NCBI GenBank assembly: GCA_900696645.1
Contig: CAADGV010000009.1
Span: forward strand, 1 to 64,000
DNA length: 64,000 nt
From: an uncultured Chlorobiota bacterium
GTDB lineage: Bacteria > Bacteroidota > Ignavibacteria > UBA10030 > UBA6906
Direction: 5' to 3'
Part shown: in pieces, positions 35,532 through 45,519 of the stretch
How the letters are laid out: each line of letters begins with the position of its first letter
How positions within the stretch are numbered: position 1 is the first letter of the stretch
Notes under the pieces: generated by a model
What the model was told of the DNA's origin: nothing
Database searches by the model: none
What the model saw: the letters and a program-made list of their open reading frames with translations, nothing else
Position numbers and translations under genes: made by a program

Positions 35532-37847
35532 TCATTGAGTCGATCTCCGGGCGTCGAGTACGAAACGGATTTTTCTCAGCAGTTGATGCGGTGAATACGG
35601 CTTGTCAACAAAATCCCGCACGCCAACTCGGAGCATTTCCGAACGCTGTTCTGGGTCAAGGTAGCCCGTTGCTACTACGGCTATCACGTCGGATTTCTTC
35701 TTTTGCATCTTCTTGAACGCATCCAACCCGCCGAGTTTCGGCAAACCGAGATCTGTCAACACAAGCGCGACCTCACCGGAATGTTCCGCGAATACTTTTA
35801 CCGCTTCCTGTCCGTCGTGCGCAACAAGCACGGTGTATCCCTTCTCTTCCAACGCGGCGCGTACCAATTCCGCGAGCGATAATTCGTCTTCAACCAGCAG
35901 AATTGTTTCTGTTCCGTTGATGCTTGAGTTGAGAACTTCCTGTTTCGATGCACGATCCGCTCCGGTCGGAGGTGTGACGGGAAAATAGAGGTGGAAGGTT
36001 GTGCCGAGTCCCACGCTGCTGGATACGGTGATGAACCCGCGATGGCTGTTGACGACGCCGTACACCATCGCGAGGCCAAGCCCGGTTCCTTTGCCGATTT
36101 CCTTGGTCGTAAAGAACGGTTCAAAAATGCGGGGAACAGTGTTCTGGTCAATTCCGACACCTGTGTCGGAAACGGTGATATGGATATAGCTGGCGCTTGA
36201 TGCATCGCGGAATTGATCTCGAATATCATCGCCCCGGACCACGGTTGCGTCAATCGTTATTGTGCCTCCGGCGGGCATGGCATCGCGGGCATTCACGCAC
36301 AGGTTGAGCAGTGCCAGATGCAGTTGATTGCGGTCGGCGATAATTGTGGGAATCGTCGCATCCAACTGTGCGGAGAATGTGATGGTTTTCGGGAACGTCT
36401 GCGAACACATGCCCGCAACTTCTTGCACGATTCCTTTGACATTGACAGGCTCGAAAGCGACGTCGCTTTTGCGTGCAAAGGTCAGCAGTTGACGCACGAG
36501 TCCCGCCCCCCGCTGAATTGCGGTCGTCATTGCCTCTGCGCTTTTTTCGAGATGCTCTCGGTTGATGGGCTCCCGCGTCAGCATCGAGGCATAGCCGAGC
36601 ATGATTGCCAGAACATTATTGAAGTCGTGCGCTATGCCGCCTGCAAGTGTTCCAAGACTCTCCATTTTCTGGGAATGCAGAAGCTGCTGCTCGAGTTTCT
36701 TACGCTGCGTCACGTCACGCGAAACCACAACAATGTTCATCGGGTCGCCGTTCCGGTCTTTGATGACGCTTGCTTGCGATTCGATGTGGCGGATATTGTC
36801 GTCCTTTCCTCTCAGACGGTACTCGGCCCGCTGGCCGACTCCGGTTCGTACGGCTTCTGTGAACAGGTTGACAATCCGCTCCCGATCGCCGGGGTGAATT
36901 TCCCGAAATGAATCGGTTCCGCTCAACGCCTTCGGGTCACCGAGGATGTCGTTGTACGAGGGACTGTTGTACAACCGCTTGCCTTCCAGATCCAACAACG
37001 CGATCAAATCCGTGACATTTTCCGTAATCAGCCGGAATCGTTCCTCACTTTGCCGCAGCTCTTCTTCCGCTTGCATTCTTCTGGTGATGTCGCGGTCAAC
37101 GCCGCGAAACCCGACAAGTTCATGCGCATCATTCAGAACCGGAGTTGCATTGCTTTCGAACCACCGGTACGTTCCATCCTTGTGCCGCCAGCGGATGATG
37201 CGTCCCGACCAGCCGACCTGATCCGTTACGCGGGTGCGGAACTCATCAACCAACGAAGCTCTGTCGTCGTCATGAAGATATGCAAAGCTTTCCTGTCCTA
37301 TAACCTCGGAGACGGGATAGCCCAATAACCGCGAGACAGACGAGTTGATAAGCGTAATACGCCCCTCACGATCCACCTCCCAAATCAAATCCTGACTCGA
37401 CTCGACAATCGCATGGAATTTCTGCTCTGTCTCGCGCAAGGCTCTTTCAGCACGCTGCCGCTCGTTTCGCTCGGTGATTTCATGCAATGCCCGTTGGATG
37501 GCAGGGACAAGCCGTGAAAGGCGTTGCTTCAGAACGTAATCTGTTGCACCGCGTTTCAGGCTGTCGATTGCCCGTTCCTCGCCCATCGCTGCCGAGACAA
37601 AGATGAACGGGACATCAGGCACTTTTCCCCGGGCAAGTGCAAGGGCGGAAATTCCGTCGAACGCCGGCAGCGAATAGTCCGAGAGAATCAAGTCGAACTG
37701 ACGCCGGTCGAGCGCCGTATCAAAATCCTGCCGGGTGGCAACACGCTGAATAACGCAGGCAATACCGCTGTCGTCGATCATGTTCTGGATCAACTCTGCG
37801 TCGTACTCGCTGTCTTCAAGGTGGAGAATACGAATGGTTTCCTTCAT
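35532..37847 (-). CDS. Hybrid sensor histidine kinase: receiver, two PAS, kinase, receiver
   Basis: This is a 771-residue soluble protein. The order is receiver (about 1-125, RILHLEDSEYDAELI and LILSDYSLPAFDG), PAS (about 140-260), PAS (about 265-385), HisKA with GGIAHDFNNVLAIML (about 405), HATPase_c (VSDTGVGI, GTGLGLAMVYG) and a C-terminal receiver (about 650-765, ILLVEDELSLAELV and VLTDLGLPKLGG). The H-box 'HDFNN' subtype is common in PAS hybrid kinases. It follows the regulator gene at 37876 by 28 bp, so the three minus-strand genes at 35532-41559 likely form a unit. Confidence 0.93.
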   Translation of the reverse strand: MKETIRILHLEDSEYDAELIQNMIDDSGIACVIQRVATRQDFDTALDRRQFDLILSDYSLPAFDGISALALARGKVPDVPFIFVSAAMGEERAIDSLKRGATDYVLKQRLSRLVPAIQRALHEITERNERQRAERALRETEQKFHAIVESSQDLIWEVDREGRITLINSSVSRLLGYPVSEVIGQESFAYLHDDDRASLVDEFRTRVTDQVGWSGRIIRWRHKDGTYRWFESNATPVLNDAHELVGFRGVDRDITRRMQAEEELRQSEERFRLITENVTDLIALLDLEGKRLYNSPSYNDILGDPKALSGTDSFREIHPGDRERIVNLFTEAVRTGVGQRAEYRLRGKDDNIRHIESQASVIKDRNGDPMNIVVVSRDVTQRKKLEQQLLHSQKMESLGTLAGGIAHDFNNVLAIMLGYASMLTREPINREHLEKSAEAMTTAIQRGAGLVRQLLTFARKSDVAFEPVNVKGIVQEVAGMCSQTFPKTITFSAQLDATIPTIIADRNQLHLALLNLCVNARDAMPAGGTITIDATVVRGDDIRDQFRDASSASYIHITVSDTGVGIDQNTVPRIFEPFFTTKEIGKGTGLGLAMVYGVVNSHRGFITVSSSVGLGTTFHLYFPVTPPTGADRASKQEVLNSSINGTETILLVEDELSLAELVRAALEEKGYTVLVAHDGQEAVKVFAEHSGEVALVLTDLGLPKLGGLDAFKKMQKKKSDVIAVVATGYLDPEQRSEMLRVGVRDFVDKPYSPHQLLRKIRFVLDARRSTQ

Positions 37848-37875
37848 GTCCGCTTACCGGCTTGAATGTGGCTGT

Positions 37876-38325
37876 TCAGGATTTGCGTGAAGGCGGTTCG
37901 TTGGTCAGTACCCAGAATGCACCGATTTTCTTAATTGCTTCAACAAACTCCTGAAACGCGACGGGCTTAACAACATACGCGTTGACTCCGAGGTCATAAC
38001 TTCTGATGAGATCGCTTTCCTCGCGGGATGAGGTAAGAATGACAACCGGTATTCTCTTAAGGTCCGGGTCGGATTTTATAGTCCTCAGCACCTCCAGTCC
38101 GTCTACCTTCGGCATCTTCAGGTCAAGAAGAATCACGACAGGATTTTCCATCGGTCTGTCTTTGAACGCGTCCCGCCTGTAGAGGTAGTCCAGCGCTTCA
38201 GCGCCATCATGAACCACAACCACTTCATTTGCGAGACGGTGATCGGCGAGAGCCTCCAGCGTCAGTTCTATGTCGTTGACGTTGTCTTCTGCAAGCAAGA
38301 TACGTTTGATGTTATTCATGACCAA
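37876..38325 (-). CDS. Single-domain response regulator (Rcp1-like)
   Basis: This is a 149-residue receiver with LLAEDNVNDIELTLEAL, VILLDLKMPKVDGLEVL and VVKPVAF. The insert YLYRRDAFKDRP before the phospho-acceptor strand is typical of the Rcp1 family, which often works with phytochrome-like kinases. It lies 9 bp after the kinase at 38335-41559, its likely partner, and ahead of the hybrid kinase on the same strand. Confidence 0.93.
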   Translation of the reverse strand: MVMNNIKRILLAEDNVNDIELTLEALADHRLANEVVVVHDGAEALDYLYRRDAFKDRPMENPVVILLDLKMPKVDGLEVLRTIKSDPDLKRIPVVILTSSREESDLIRSYDLGVNAYVVKPVAFQEFVEAIKKIGAFWVLTNEPPSRKS

Positions 38326-38334
38326 CCCTCCTTG

Positions 38335-41300
38335 TTACGTATTGCGATATACTGTCCGATCAAGCGGCAGGGAAAAAAAGAACGTCGCCCCTCCGTCGAT
38401 TTTGCTTTCAGCCCAGGTTCTTCCCCCGTGACGATTCACGATGCGCCGTACGTTTGCCAGCCCGATCCCCGTTCCCTCAAACTCCGTGTCGGCGTGGAGC
38501 CTCTGGAACACGCCGAACAGTTTATCGGTATACCTCTCATCAAATCCGACACCGTTGTCCCTCACAAAAAACACATGTTCGTTCGGGTCACTCAAATGGC
38601 CTACCTCCACTCGCGGTTGCGTGCGGGTGCGGGTGTATTTGATTGCGTTGGAAAGCAGATTAACAAACACAAGTCGTAGCATTGAGGGATCTCCCACAAC
38701 TTCGGGAAAACGCCCGATAGTCCATGTAATGTTGCGGCCGTTGACTTCGTTCTGCAATTCAATCAGGGCTTCCTTGACCAGTACTTCCATGTTTACATGC
38801 GAACTTCGCATCTCGGTACGTCCCATGCGCGAGAATACGAGCAGTTCATCAATTAGTGTACCCATTTTCTTGACTGAGTCGGAGATAATAGAAAGATAGC
38901 GCCGGCCTTTTTCATCCAGACGCTCGGACGCAGTTTTCTGCAGCAACTCAGAGAACCCGTCAATATGACGAAGCGGTGAACGCAAGTCATGCGAAACCGA
39001 GTAGCTGAATGCCTCAAGCTCTTTGTTTGCCAACTCGAGTTGAGCCGTGCGTTCCTTCACCAGGTCTTCGAGGCGTTCACGATACCGTTTCAGTTCCTCG
39101 TCCATTTGCCGTTGTTTGGTAATGTCTTCAGAAAGAATGAATGTTCCTTCGGGTACGGGCTCAAGGCTGAGTTGAAACCACCCAGTCGATCCGTCGGGGA
39201 ATCTGAACTCATTGACCATACGATGTCTGATGCGATCTGTCATTGAACGTTTGAGCGATGCAAAGAACTCCGTGTTTTCGATGCCGGGATACACCTCCAA
39301 TATCGTGCGTCCGAGAAGCTGTTCCTTTGTTGATTTGCCCTGCGTCGCGGCAACCTCGTTTACATACAGATAGCGCCAATCGAATCCAATAATCTGGCAG
39401 CCTTCCATCATACAATCCAGCGTTGTCCGGAACCGGTTTTCCGATTTCCGCAGCGCATCTTCAGCCTGCTTACGTGTTGTGATATCGACGACGGAACCGA
39501 GTACCATTGTTCCTTCCGACAACTCAATAGGGCTCAGTCCGATTTCCACAGGAAACTCAGTGCCGTCTTTCCGCAAACCATGCAAATCACGCCCAACGCC
39601 CATAACTCTGGCTTGAGGGTTTGTTAGAAAGCCGTTCCTATTCTGAATATGCAGATCGCGGTGGCGTTCGGGAAGGAGAGTTTCAATCGATTTTTCTACT
39701 AATTCGGAGCGGGAATAGCCGAACATCTTCTCCAGTTGAGAGTTGACGAGCGCAATGTTGCCCCTGCGATCCACCATCACAATACCGGTGGGAGATGCCT
39801 CGACTACCAGCCGGAATCGTTCTTCAGCCCGGGTTCTCTCGGTAACATCATTCGCAAGAACCAGCTTGGCATCTCTTCCGGCGTAACGTATTTCGTGCGA
39901 CGTTATTTCGACATCAATAACGGTTCCGTCTTTCTTACGGTGTTTCCACACGCCTGCCGAGTCGAGCCCTTTGTGCTGCTGCGCTACATCGTTGATGAGT
40001 CGTGCAATTTCTTCCGCGGGCCTGATGTCTTTGATTGTCATTGTTAGGAATTCATCGCGTGAGTATCCATAGTGGTTGATTGCGGCATTATTGACTTCGA
40101 TGAAGGCAAGGGTTTTCGTATCGAAGACCCAGAGGGGAAGCGGGTTGTACTCGAACAGATGCCGGTAGCGTTCCTCGCTTTGCAGGAGAGATGTAGTTCG
40201 TTCCTGAATGCGGTATTCCAGATACTCATTCAACTGCCGGAGCGCATGTTCCGCCTGCTTGCGCCCCGTCAGATCGCGCTGCACAACTGCATACGTTGCC
40301 GCAAGCATGCATGTAACGAGAACGGCAAGCAGGGAAAAGATATTCACCATGTTGCGTGAGCTCCTCTTTTGCACGTCGGCCCGCCCGTTCAACAGCAATC
40401 GCTCGGCTCGTTCGATATTCTCGACATGTGCATGAAGCTGAATCATTGTCGGTGCGGAGATTCTGTCGCGTACCATCCTCTCGGCAGCGGCAGCGCCTTC
40501 CGCCTCAAACACCTCTATGGTTTTGTTGCCGAACTCCACTTTTCGTTGGATGAGTGAATCCAGGATCCTTATCCGTTCCTGTTGTCCGGGATTATCTTCG
40601 GTGAGAGACCTGATCCGGCCAAGGTGTTGTGAAATTTCCAGGACAGAAGCGCGGTACTCGACAAGCTGTTCCTTTTCATTCGTAATGATGTATCCGCGTG
40701 AGGCGTTCTCCATATCCTTGATAGATGAGAGAAGAGCCGAGACTTCAGCGAGCACTTCGTGTGTATGCGTCTCAAGCCGCGCCGACTCAAGTGTTTTTGC
40801 AATACTGTTGTAGGATATGATGCCGACAATAAGGATGGCTGAAAATGCGAGACCGAACGCAGCGAGGATTTTTCTGTCGAGGGAGACATGAAGATGCTTC
40901 TCTGCTTCGTATTGTTGCGAGAAATCCTTCACGGTTACGGTTGCGAACAGGGCCACACCGAGAAGAAAAAAACCGACGGCAGTATTGAGTGCCATCGGAA
41001 TGACTGCCTCGCTGTAAAAGAAGGGAGCATCAAGAAAATATGCGACGCAGAATGCTGCTCCAAGACATGCTACAACAATGGTGTTCACGCCGGCTATGTT
41101 GTTGAGGTTGCGGCGCTCGCCTGAAAAGGACAACAGGATGAGAGAACTCCCCACAAACAAAAAGTTCACAGCAGTGAAGAACGCCATTCGTCCGATGGGT
41201 GCAAGGCCCAAAAACGCTTCCGGGACAGCAAAAATCCACCTGTCAACACCGATGTTGAAATGAAATACGAACTCGCATACGCGCAAGAATGACATGAGCA

Positions 41301-41559
41301 CAACAACAAGTCCGGCGAAACGAACAAGCAGGATGTTGATTCCGGTCGGAAACCAGAGAAGAAATGTCGATATGCCCAGTACCACGAAGAAGATCGCGGT
41401 GTTCGGTGCCATGGGGATGTAGTGGATATCGAGACTTGTGAGAACGCGAGAGCCGTAAATCCAACCTGCGATAGCTACTCCGCCAATCAATGCCACAAGA
41501 ATCGCACAAATCTGGGCGATACGTTTGCCTGCTGCCAACATTATCGGCGTCCGGTTCAT
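38335..41559 (-). CDS. Membrane histidine kinase with CHASE3-like and three PAS domains
   Basis: The 1074-residue kinase begins with an integral membrane region of about six helices (about 10-215). A further helix (about 235-255), a CHASE3-like extracytoplasmic domain (about 258-395, SSIKDMENASRGYIITN) and another helix (about 405-425) follow. Then come three PAS domains (about 465-590, 590-710, 715-830) and a HisKA with YSVSHDLRSPLRHIDGF. The HATPase_c domain has RDNGVGFDERY and GTGIGLANVRRI. This 'HDLRSPLRHI' H-box occurs in bacteriophytochrome-type kinases that pair with Rcp1-like regulators, matching the next gene. Confidence 0.92.
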   Translation of the reverse strand: MNRTPIMLAAGKRIAQICAILVALIGGVAIAGWIYGSRVLTSLDIHYIPMAPNTAIFFVVLGISTFLLWFPTGINILLVRFAGLVVVLMSFLRVCEFVFHFNIGVDRWIFAVPEAFLGLAPIGRMAFFTAVNFLFVGSSLILLSFSGERRNLNNIAGVNTIVVACLGAAFCVAYFLDAPFFYSEAVIPMALNTAVGFFLLGVALFATVTVKDFSQQYEAEKHLHVSLDRKILAAFGLAFSAILIVGIISYNSIAKTLESARLETHTHEVLAEVSALLSSIKDMENASRGYIITNEKEQLVEYRASVLEISQHLGRIRSLTEDNPGQQERIRILDSLIQRKVEFGNKTIEVFEAEGAAAAERMVRDRISAPTMIQLHAHVENIERAERLLLNGRADVQKRSSRNMVNIFSLLAVLVTCMLAATYAVVQRDLTGRKQAEHALRQLNEYLEYRIQERTTSLLQSEERYRHLFEYNPLPLWVFDTKTLAFIEVNNAAINHYGYSRDEFLTMTIKDIRPAEEIARLINDVAQQHKGLDSAGVWKHRKKDGTVIDVEITSHEIRYAGRDAKLVLANDVTERTRAEERFRLVVEASPTGIVMVDRRGNIALVNSQLEKMFGYSRSELVEKSIETLLPERHRDLHIQNRNGFLTNPQARVMGVGRDLHGLRKDGTEFPVEIGLSPIELSEGTMVLGSVVDITTRKQAEDALRKSENRFRTTLDCMMEGCQIIGFDWRYLYVNEVAATQGKSTKEQLLGRTILEVYPGIENTEFFASLKRSMTDRIRHRMVNEFRFPDGSTGWFQLSLEPVPEGTFILSEDITKQRQMDEELKRYRERLEDLVKERTAQLELANKELEAFSYSVSHDLRSPLRHIDGFSELLQKTASERLDEKGRRYLSIISDSVKKMGTLIDELLVFSRMGRTEMRSSHVNMEVLVKEALIELQNEVNGRNITWTIGRFPEVVGDPSMLRLVFVNLLSNAIKYTRTRTQPRVEVGHLSDPNEHVFFVRDNGVGFDERYTDKLFGVFQRLHADTEFEGTGIGLANVRRIVNRHGGRTWAESKIDGGATFFFSLPLDRTVYRNT

Positions 41560-42024
41560 TTCGTGGCCAGGCAGCTATGCTTGATGCGGACGTGAATTTT
41601 TTTGAGGAAGGTGTCGCGCTGATCCGGATTCGATAGAGCGAGGCTCAACCGCTTAAAAATACCATTGCGTGTTTTCCTACGCCGGCTCTTCTCAAAACTG
41701 AAGTAGTGCATAGAAGACGCTCCCGTTGCGACACAACACTATCGGCATTATGGGTGAGCGGGGATCGAAATCAAGTGGACTCCCCGTCCCTATGCGAATT
41801 GAAGCGGACAGCACGTGTGAAGCAAGTCTACGCAATCGGGCGGGTGGGGAACCCGCACGGCGTCCGATTCGCAGTTTCATACTAATGAACTCACAACTGA
41901 AACGCAAGCATGTTTGCGATGATATTGAATTCAGTAACCGTATGCCGGAACGGGGATTACGGCTGCTGTCCGCGTTGGAATTCCCACCCTCTTTGATTAA
42001 GTTAAAGAAAGTAATTTCTGCCCC
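41560..42024. other. Non-coding gap between divergent kinase genes
   Basis: This 465-bp gap separates the minus-strand kinase start (41559) from the plus-strand kinase start (42025) and must hold promoters for both. No reading frame here has coding character; the longest ones overlap 42025-43437 out of frame. A stem-loop stands out at 41835-41870: inner GCGGGT/ACCCGC around a GGGGA loop and outer AATCGG/CCGATT. No sigma-54 motif was found. Confidence 0.6.
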
Positions 42025-43437
42025 ATGGCAATCCAATCCAGCATCGCCAATATTTTCATTGACCTCATTCCCGACATGTGCTTCGTCGTGTCGAGTGAAC
42101 GGGCCGTGCTTGCGTACAACCAGCGGGCCCGCGAGTTGCTTGGCTTGCCCGATGTTCCGACCGGTGACATCAATTTCTATGACCTTCTTGTTGATGATTC
42201 ACCCCGTCCGTTGCTTGCCGTATTGCGGGCAACAGACAGTGCCCGTGAGGCCGAGGCCCGGTTCAAAGGCATGAACGGCCAGATTGTTGACACCGAGTTG
42301 GCAATCAGAAAAATATCGGGGCCGAATACCGAGTTTCTGTACGTGATAGCCCGCGACGTTTCCGAAGAGAAGAAGAAGGAGCTCGACCTTCTGCGTTTCT
42401 CCAACGTGGTTCATTATACCGTCAATCCGATACAGATCACCGACGCTCGGGGCCGGATGGTGTACGTAAATCCGGCGTTTGAAAAATCCACCGGTTATTC
42501 GAAGGAAGAACTTATCGGCAAGAACCCCAACATTGTCTCAAGCGGAAAGTACAGCAAGGAATTCTGGTCGAAGGTCTGGGCAAAAATCAGTATTGGAAAG
42601 ATCTGGCAAGGAGAGATTGAGAACAAACGAAAAGACGGTTCATCGCTGTTTACTCAAGTTCTCATTTCTCCGATTGTAGATGCCGACGAAAAAGTGGTGG
42701 GCTATCTCGGTTCGCATCGCGACATTACCGAACAGAAACAACTTGAACAGCAATTGATGCATTCCCAGAAGATGGAAAGTATGGGGACTCTCGCGGCGGG
42801 CATTGCCCATGAAGTCGGCAATCCCCTCACCTCTATCTCGTCAATTGTGCAGGTTCTTCAACGTACCATCAACGATGAGTTTGCAAAAGAAAAGCTCGGC
42901 CTTGTGCAGTCGCAGGTTCATCGTATCACGAAAATTATCCGAGACCTCGTCGATTTCTCCCGCCCTTCGAATTACCAATTGCAACCCACAAGCATCGTCA
43001 ACAACGTGAAAGAAGCGGTGGAAATTGTGAAGATGGCAAAGAAGGCCCGGAATGTAAAATTCTTCGTTGATGTCAAGAACGACATTCCGTTGTTGTCTCT
43101 GGTACCGGATCAGATCTCGCAGGTATTCATTAACATTCTGCTGAATGGTGTTGATGCGATGGATGGAAAGGAAGGCCGCATCGATGTTGTTGTCGAGCGG
43201 GGCGATGATGATGTCCGCATTGCCATTTCGGACAGCGGTTGCGGGATTGACGAAGACCATCTAGCGAAAATCGGCGAGCCGTTCTTTACAACGAAACCCG
43301 TCGGACAGGGGACGGGCCTTGGGCTTTGGGTGAGTCATGGAATTATCAAGAGTTTCCACGGCGATATCCGGCTAAAGAGCAAACGCGGCGAGGGGACAAC
43401 ATTTACGATTATTCTACCATTCCATCCGAAGGAATAA
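42025..43437 (+). CDS. PAS-containing histidine kinase, NtrB-like
   Basis: This is a 470-residue soluble kinase. A first PAS-like domain (about 5-115, [14 protein letters not shown]), a second PAS (about 125-235, [16 protein letters not shown]), a HisKA with [17 protein letters not shown] (about 255) and HATPase_c with ISDSGCGI and [11 protein letters not shown] are all intact. The 'HEVGNPL' type is seen in kinases paired with NtrC-type regulators. The NtrC-like gene follows after 4 bp. Together they are the two-component system nearest to the cytochrome cluster. Confidence 0.93.
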   Translation: MAIQSSIANIFIDLIPDMCFVVSSERAVLAYNQRARELLGLPDVPTGDINFYDLLVDDSPRPLLAVLRATDSAREAEARFKGMNGQIVDTELAIRKISGPNTEFLYVIARDVSEEKKKELDLLRFSNVVHYTVNPIQITDARGRMVYVNPAFEKSTGYSKEELIGKNPNIVSSGKYSKEFWSKVWAKISIGKIWQGEIENKRKDGSSLFTQVLISPIVDADEKVVGYLGSHRDITEQKQLEQQLMHSQKMESMGTLAAGIAHEVGNPLTSISSIVQVLQRTINDEFAKEKLGLVQSQVHRITKIIRDLVDFSRPSNYQLQPTSIVNNVKEAVEIVKMAKKARNVKFFVDVKNDIPLLSLVPDQISQVFINILLNGVDAMDGKEGRIDVVVERGDDDVRIAISDSGCGIDEDHLAKIGEPFFTTKPVGQGTGLGLWVSHGIIKSFHGDIRLKSKRGEGTTFTIILPFHPKE

Positions 43438-43441
43438 GTTC

Positions 43442-44800
43442 ATGGCAGAGTCTATTCTTATTGTTGATGATGAGGAAATCATTCGCGAATCCCTTTCGTT
43501 TGTTCTGAAGAAAGAAGGATACTCGGTTCAGGAAGCCGAAAATGGCAAAGTGGCGCTCGAATATATCAAAGAACGCGCCTTCGATCTCGTCATCACCGAC
43601 ATCGAAATGCCTGAGATGAAGGGGATTGAGTTGATGGAGAATATCTCACGTCTGAGTCCTGAAACCATGGTTGTCGTGATTACCGCATACGGTTCCATTG
43701 AAAGTGCCATTGCCGCTCTTCGCAGAGGTGCCATCGACTACGTGCTGAAGCCGGTGGAGTTCGATGAATTGCTGGTAAAGACAAGGCGGCTGTTGGGCGA
43801 CCGCCGGATGAGGTTGGAGAACAAGCTCCTTCGGAGCGAGATTCACCGGCACTATGATTTTGACAACATCATCGGCAAAAGTTCCGCAATGCAGAGGGTG
43901 TTCGAGACCATCAAAAAAGTCGCGCAAACGGACGGCACCGTGTTGATTACGGGAAAGAGCGGAACGGGAAAAGAACTTGTTGCGCGGGCCGTTCATTATA
44001 ACAGCAAGCGAAGGGAAAAGCCGTTCATTCCAGTAAACTGCGGCGCAATCGTCGAAAACCTGTTTGAGAGTGAATTGTTCGGCCACAAAAAAGGAGCCTT
44101 TACGGGAGCCTCAATGGATCGTGTCGGGTTCTTCAAATCCGCCGACGGCGGAACAATCTTTCTTGACGAGGTGAGCGAGATTCCTCTGCATTTGCAAGTG
44201 AAACTTCTGCGTGCCATCGAAATGAAGCAGGTGACGCCCGTTGGTACTTCACATGAAATACCGGTCGATGTCCGGATTATTGCCTCCACCAATCGCAACC
44301 TCGAAAAGGCTGTACAAGACGGAAAGTACCGCGAGGATTTGTTCTACCGGTTGAATGTGGTCGGTATAGAACTGCCGCCGCTGAGCGAACGTATTGATGA
44401 TATTCCGCTGCTTGTCCAGCATTTTGTATCGCGGTATGCAACCGAAATGAACAAAGATGTGCGCGGCGTTGACCATGAAGCTATGAAACTTCTTCTTGCC
44501 CACAACTGGAAAGGAGAAGTTCGCGAGTTGGAGAACATCATCGAGCGGGCGACAATCTTTGCCGAAGGCAACATGATTACGACGAAAGAACTTCCGGCCT
44601 TTTTCGGGCAATCCACCGGCTCGTATTCATTCGGCGGCAACAAGCCTCTCAAAGAAGCTGTTGCCGAGTTTGAGCGTGAATACATCGGCCACATGCTGCG
44701 CATTCATCCAAGCAAGGATGAACTTGCAAAGGCGCTGAACATCAGCCTCTCTTCACTCTATCGAAAGATTGAAGAACTCAACATCCCTTCTCAGAGTTGA
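43442..44800 (+). CDS. NtrC-family sigma-54-dependent response regulator
   Basis: This is a 452-residue protein. The receiver (about 1-120) has ILIVDDEEIIRESL and VITDIEMPEMKG. The AAA+ domain (about 140-375) has Walker A (GKSGTGKELV), a complete GAFTGA loop, Walker B (GGTIFLDEVSEI) and FYRLNVVGIELPP. The Fis-type helix-turn-helix closes the protein (about 425-448, KDELAKALNISLSSLYRKI). It is the best candidate activator of the sigma-54 promoters in and after the cytochrome cluster (56891 and 62314). The promoter targets are inferred from proximity only. Confidence 0.95.
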   Translation: MAESILIVDDEEIIRESLSFVLKKEGYSVQEAENGKVALEYIKERAFDLVITDIEMPEMKGIELMENISRLSPETMVVVITAYGSIESAIAALRRGAIDYVLKPVEFDELLVKTRRLLGDRRMRLENKLLRSEIHRHYDFDNIIGKSSAMQRVFETIKKVAQTDGTVLITGKSGTGKELVARAVHYNSKRREKPFIPVNCGAIVENLFESELFGHKKGAFTGASMDRVGFFKSADGGTIFLDEVSEIPLHLQVKLLRAIEMKQVTPVGTSHEIPVDVRIIASTNRNLEKAVQDGKYREDLFYRLNVVGIELPPLSERIDDIPLLVQHFVSRYATEMNKDVRGVDHEAMKLLLAHNWKGEVRELENIIERATIFAEGNMITTKELPAFFGQSTGSYSFGGNKPLKEAVAEFEREYIGHMLRIHPSKDELAKALNISLSSLYRKIEELNIPSQS

Positions 44801-44923
44801 GAATCCAATTTCCCCCGATTCCCACAAATTGGAAACCAACCCTGTCATTCACATCTCTGTGGTAAAATCAGCCTGATTTGCCCTATTCATCCACACAAAG
44901 CAAGCGTGGGTGTCTCTTGTGTT

Positions 44924-44938
44924 TGGCACATATGTTGA
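44924..44938 (+). promoter_or_regulatory. Possible sigma-54 promoter before the universal stress gene
   Basis: TGGCACATATGTTGA has a perfect -24 half (TGGCAC) and the right spacing. The -12 half is TTGA rather than TTGC, so the highly conserved C is missing. It lies 54 bp before the ATG at 44992 and follows a sigma-54 activator gene. I treat it as a weak candidate. Confidence 0.35.
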
Positions 44939-44991
44939 AAAACGTGCTATGAGCATAAGACACGTCGTCTTGTGCAGGACACGAGGGCAAA

Positions 44992-45492
44992 ATGATAAAT
45001 CTCAAGAAAATTCTCATCACAACCGATTTGTCGGAACATTCTGTTGCCGCGTTCGATCACGGGTTTTCGCTCGGCCTTCTGTACGCATCGAAGATTTACG
45101 TGATGCACGTTGCCGAAGACGCACAACCGATGTTCAGACTGTACGGACTTGACACGGTTCTCCGGCCTGAACACCATCGTGAAATTGAATCTGCTGTTGA
45201 AAAACTGGATCAGTTCATCGCCACGCATGTCGGCACGGAAAGGAAAGTCGTTCCGGTGGTACGCGCCGGTGTTCCGGAGGTCGAGATTATCCGTTTTGCC
45301 GAGGAGGAAGGGATTGACCTGATTGTCCTCGCAACGCACGGATGGACCGGCTTGCGGCATATACTGATGGGCAGCGTGGCGGAAAAAGTGCTGAGAGGTT
45401 CAACAGTTCCCGTTTTGACGGTGAAGCCGATCCCGATGCGTGAGGAAATTGTAAGCAAAGAAGATATTGAACAGGAATTGCACATTCGCTGA
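44992..45492 (+). CDS. Universal stress protein (UspA family)
   Basis: This is a 166-residue UspA-fold protein. The N-terminal strand KKILITTDLSEHSVAAFDHG and the ATP-binding motif THGWTGLRHILMGSVAEKV with STVPVLTV are typical of ATP-binding Usp proteins. It lies between the NtrC-like regulator and a receiver-like gene. A stress or energy-state sensing role is likely; the specific partner is unknown. Confidence 0.93.
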   Translation: MINLKKILITTDLSEHSVAAFDHGFSLGLLYASKIYVMHVAEDAQPMFRLYGLDTVLRPEHHREIESAVEKLDQFIATHVGTERKVVPVVRAGVPEVEIIRFAEEEGIDLIVLATHGWTGLRHILMGSVAEKVLRGSTVPVLTVKPIPMREEIVSKEDIEQELHIR

Positions 45493-45519
45493 CCGGCAAG
45501 GGCAAGAGGATGGTTTTCA

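Noticed and set aside
41726-42274. 182-codon plus-strand frame upstream of the NtrB-like kinase
   Set aside because: It runs about 250 bp into the kinase gene out of frame and shows no domain.
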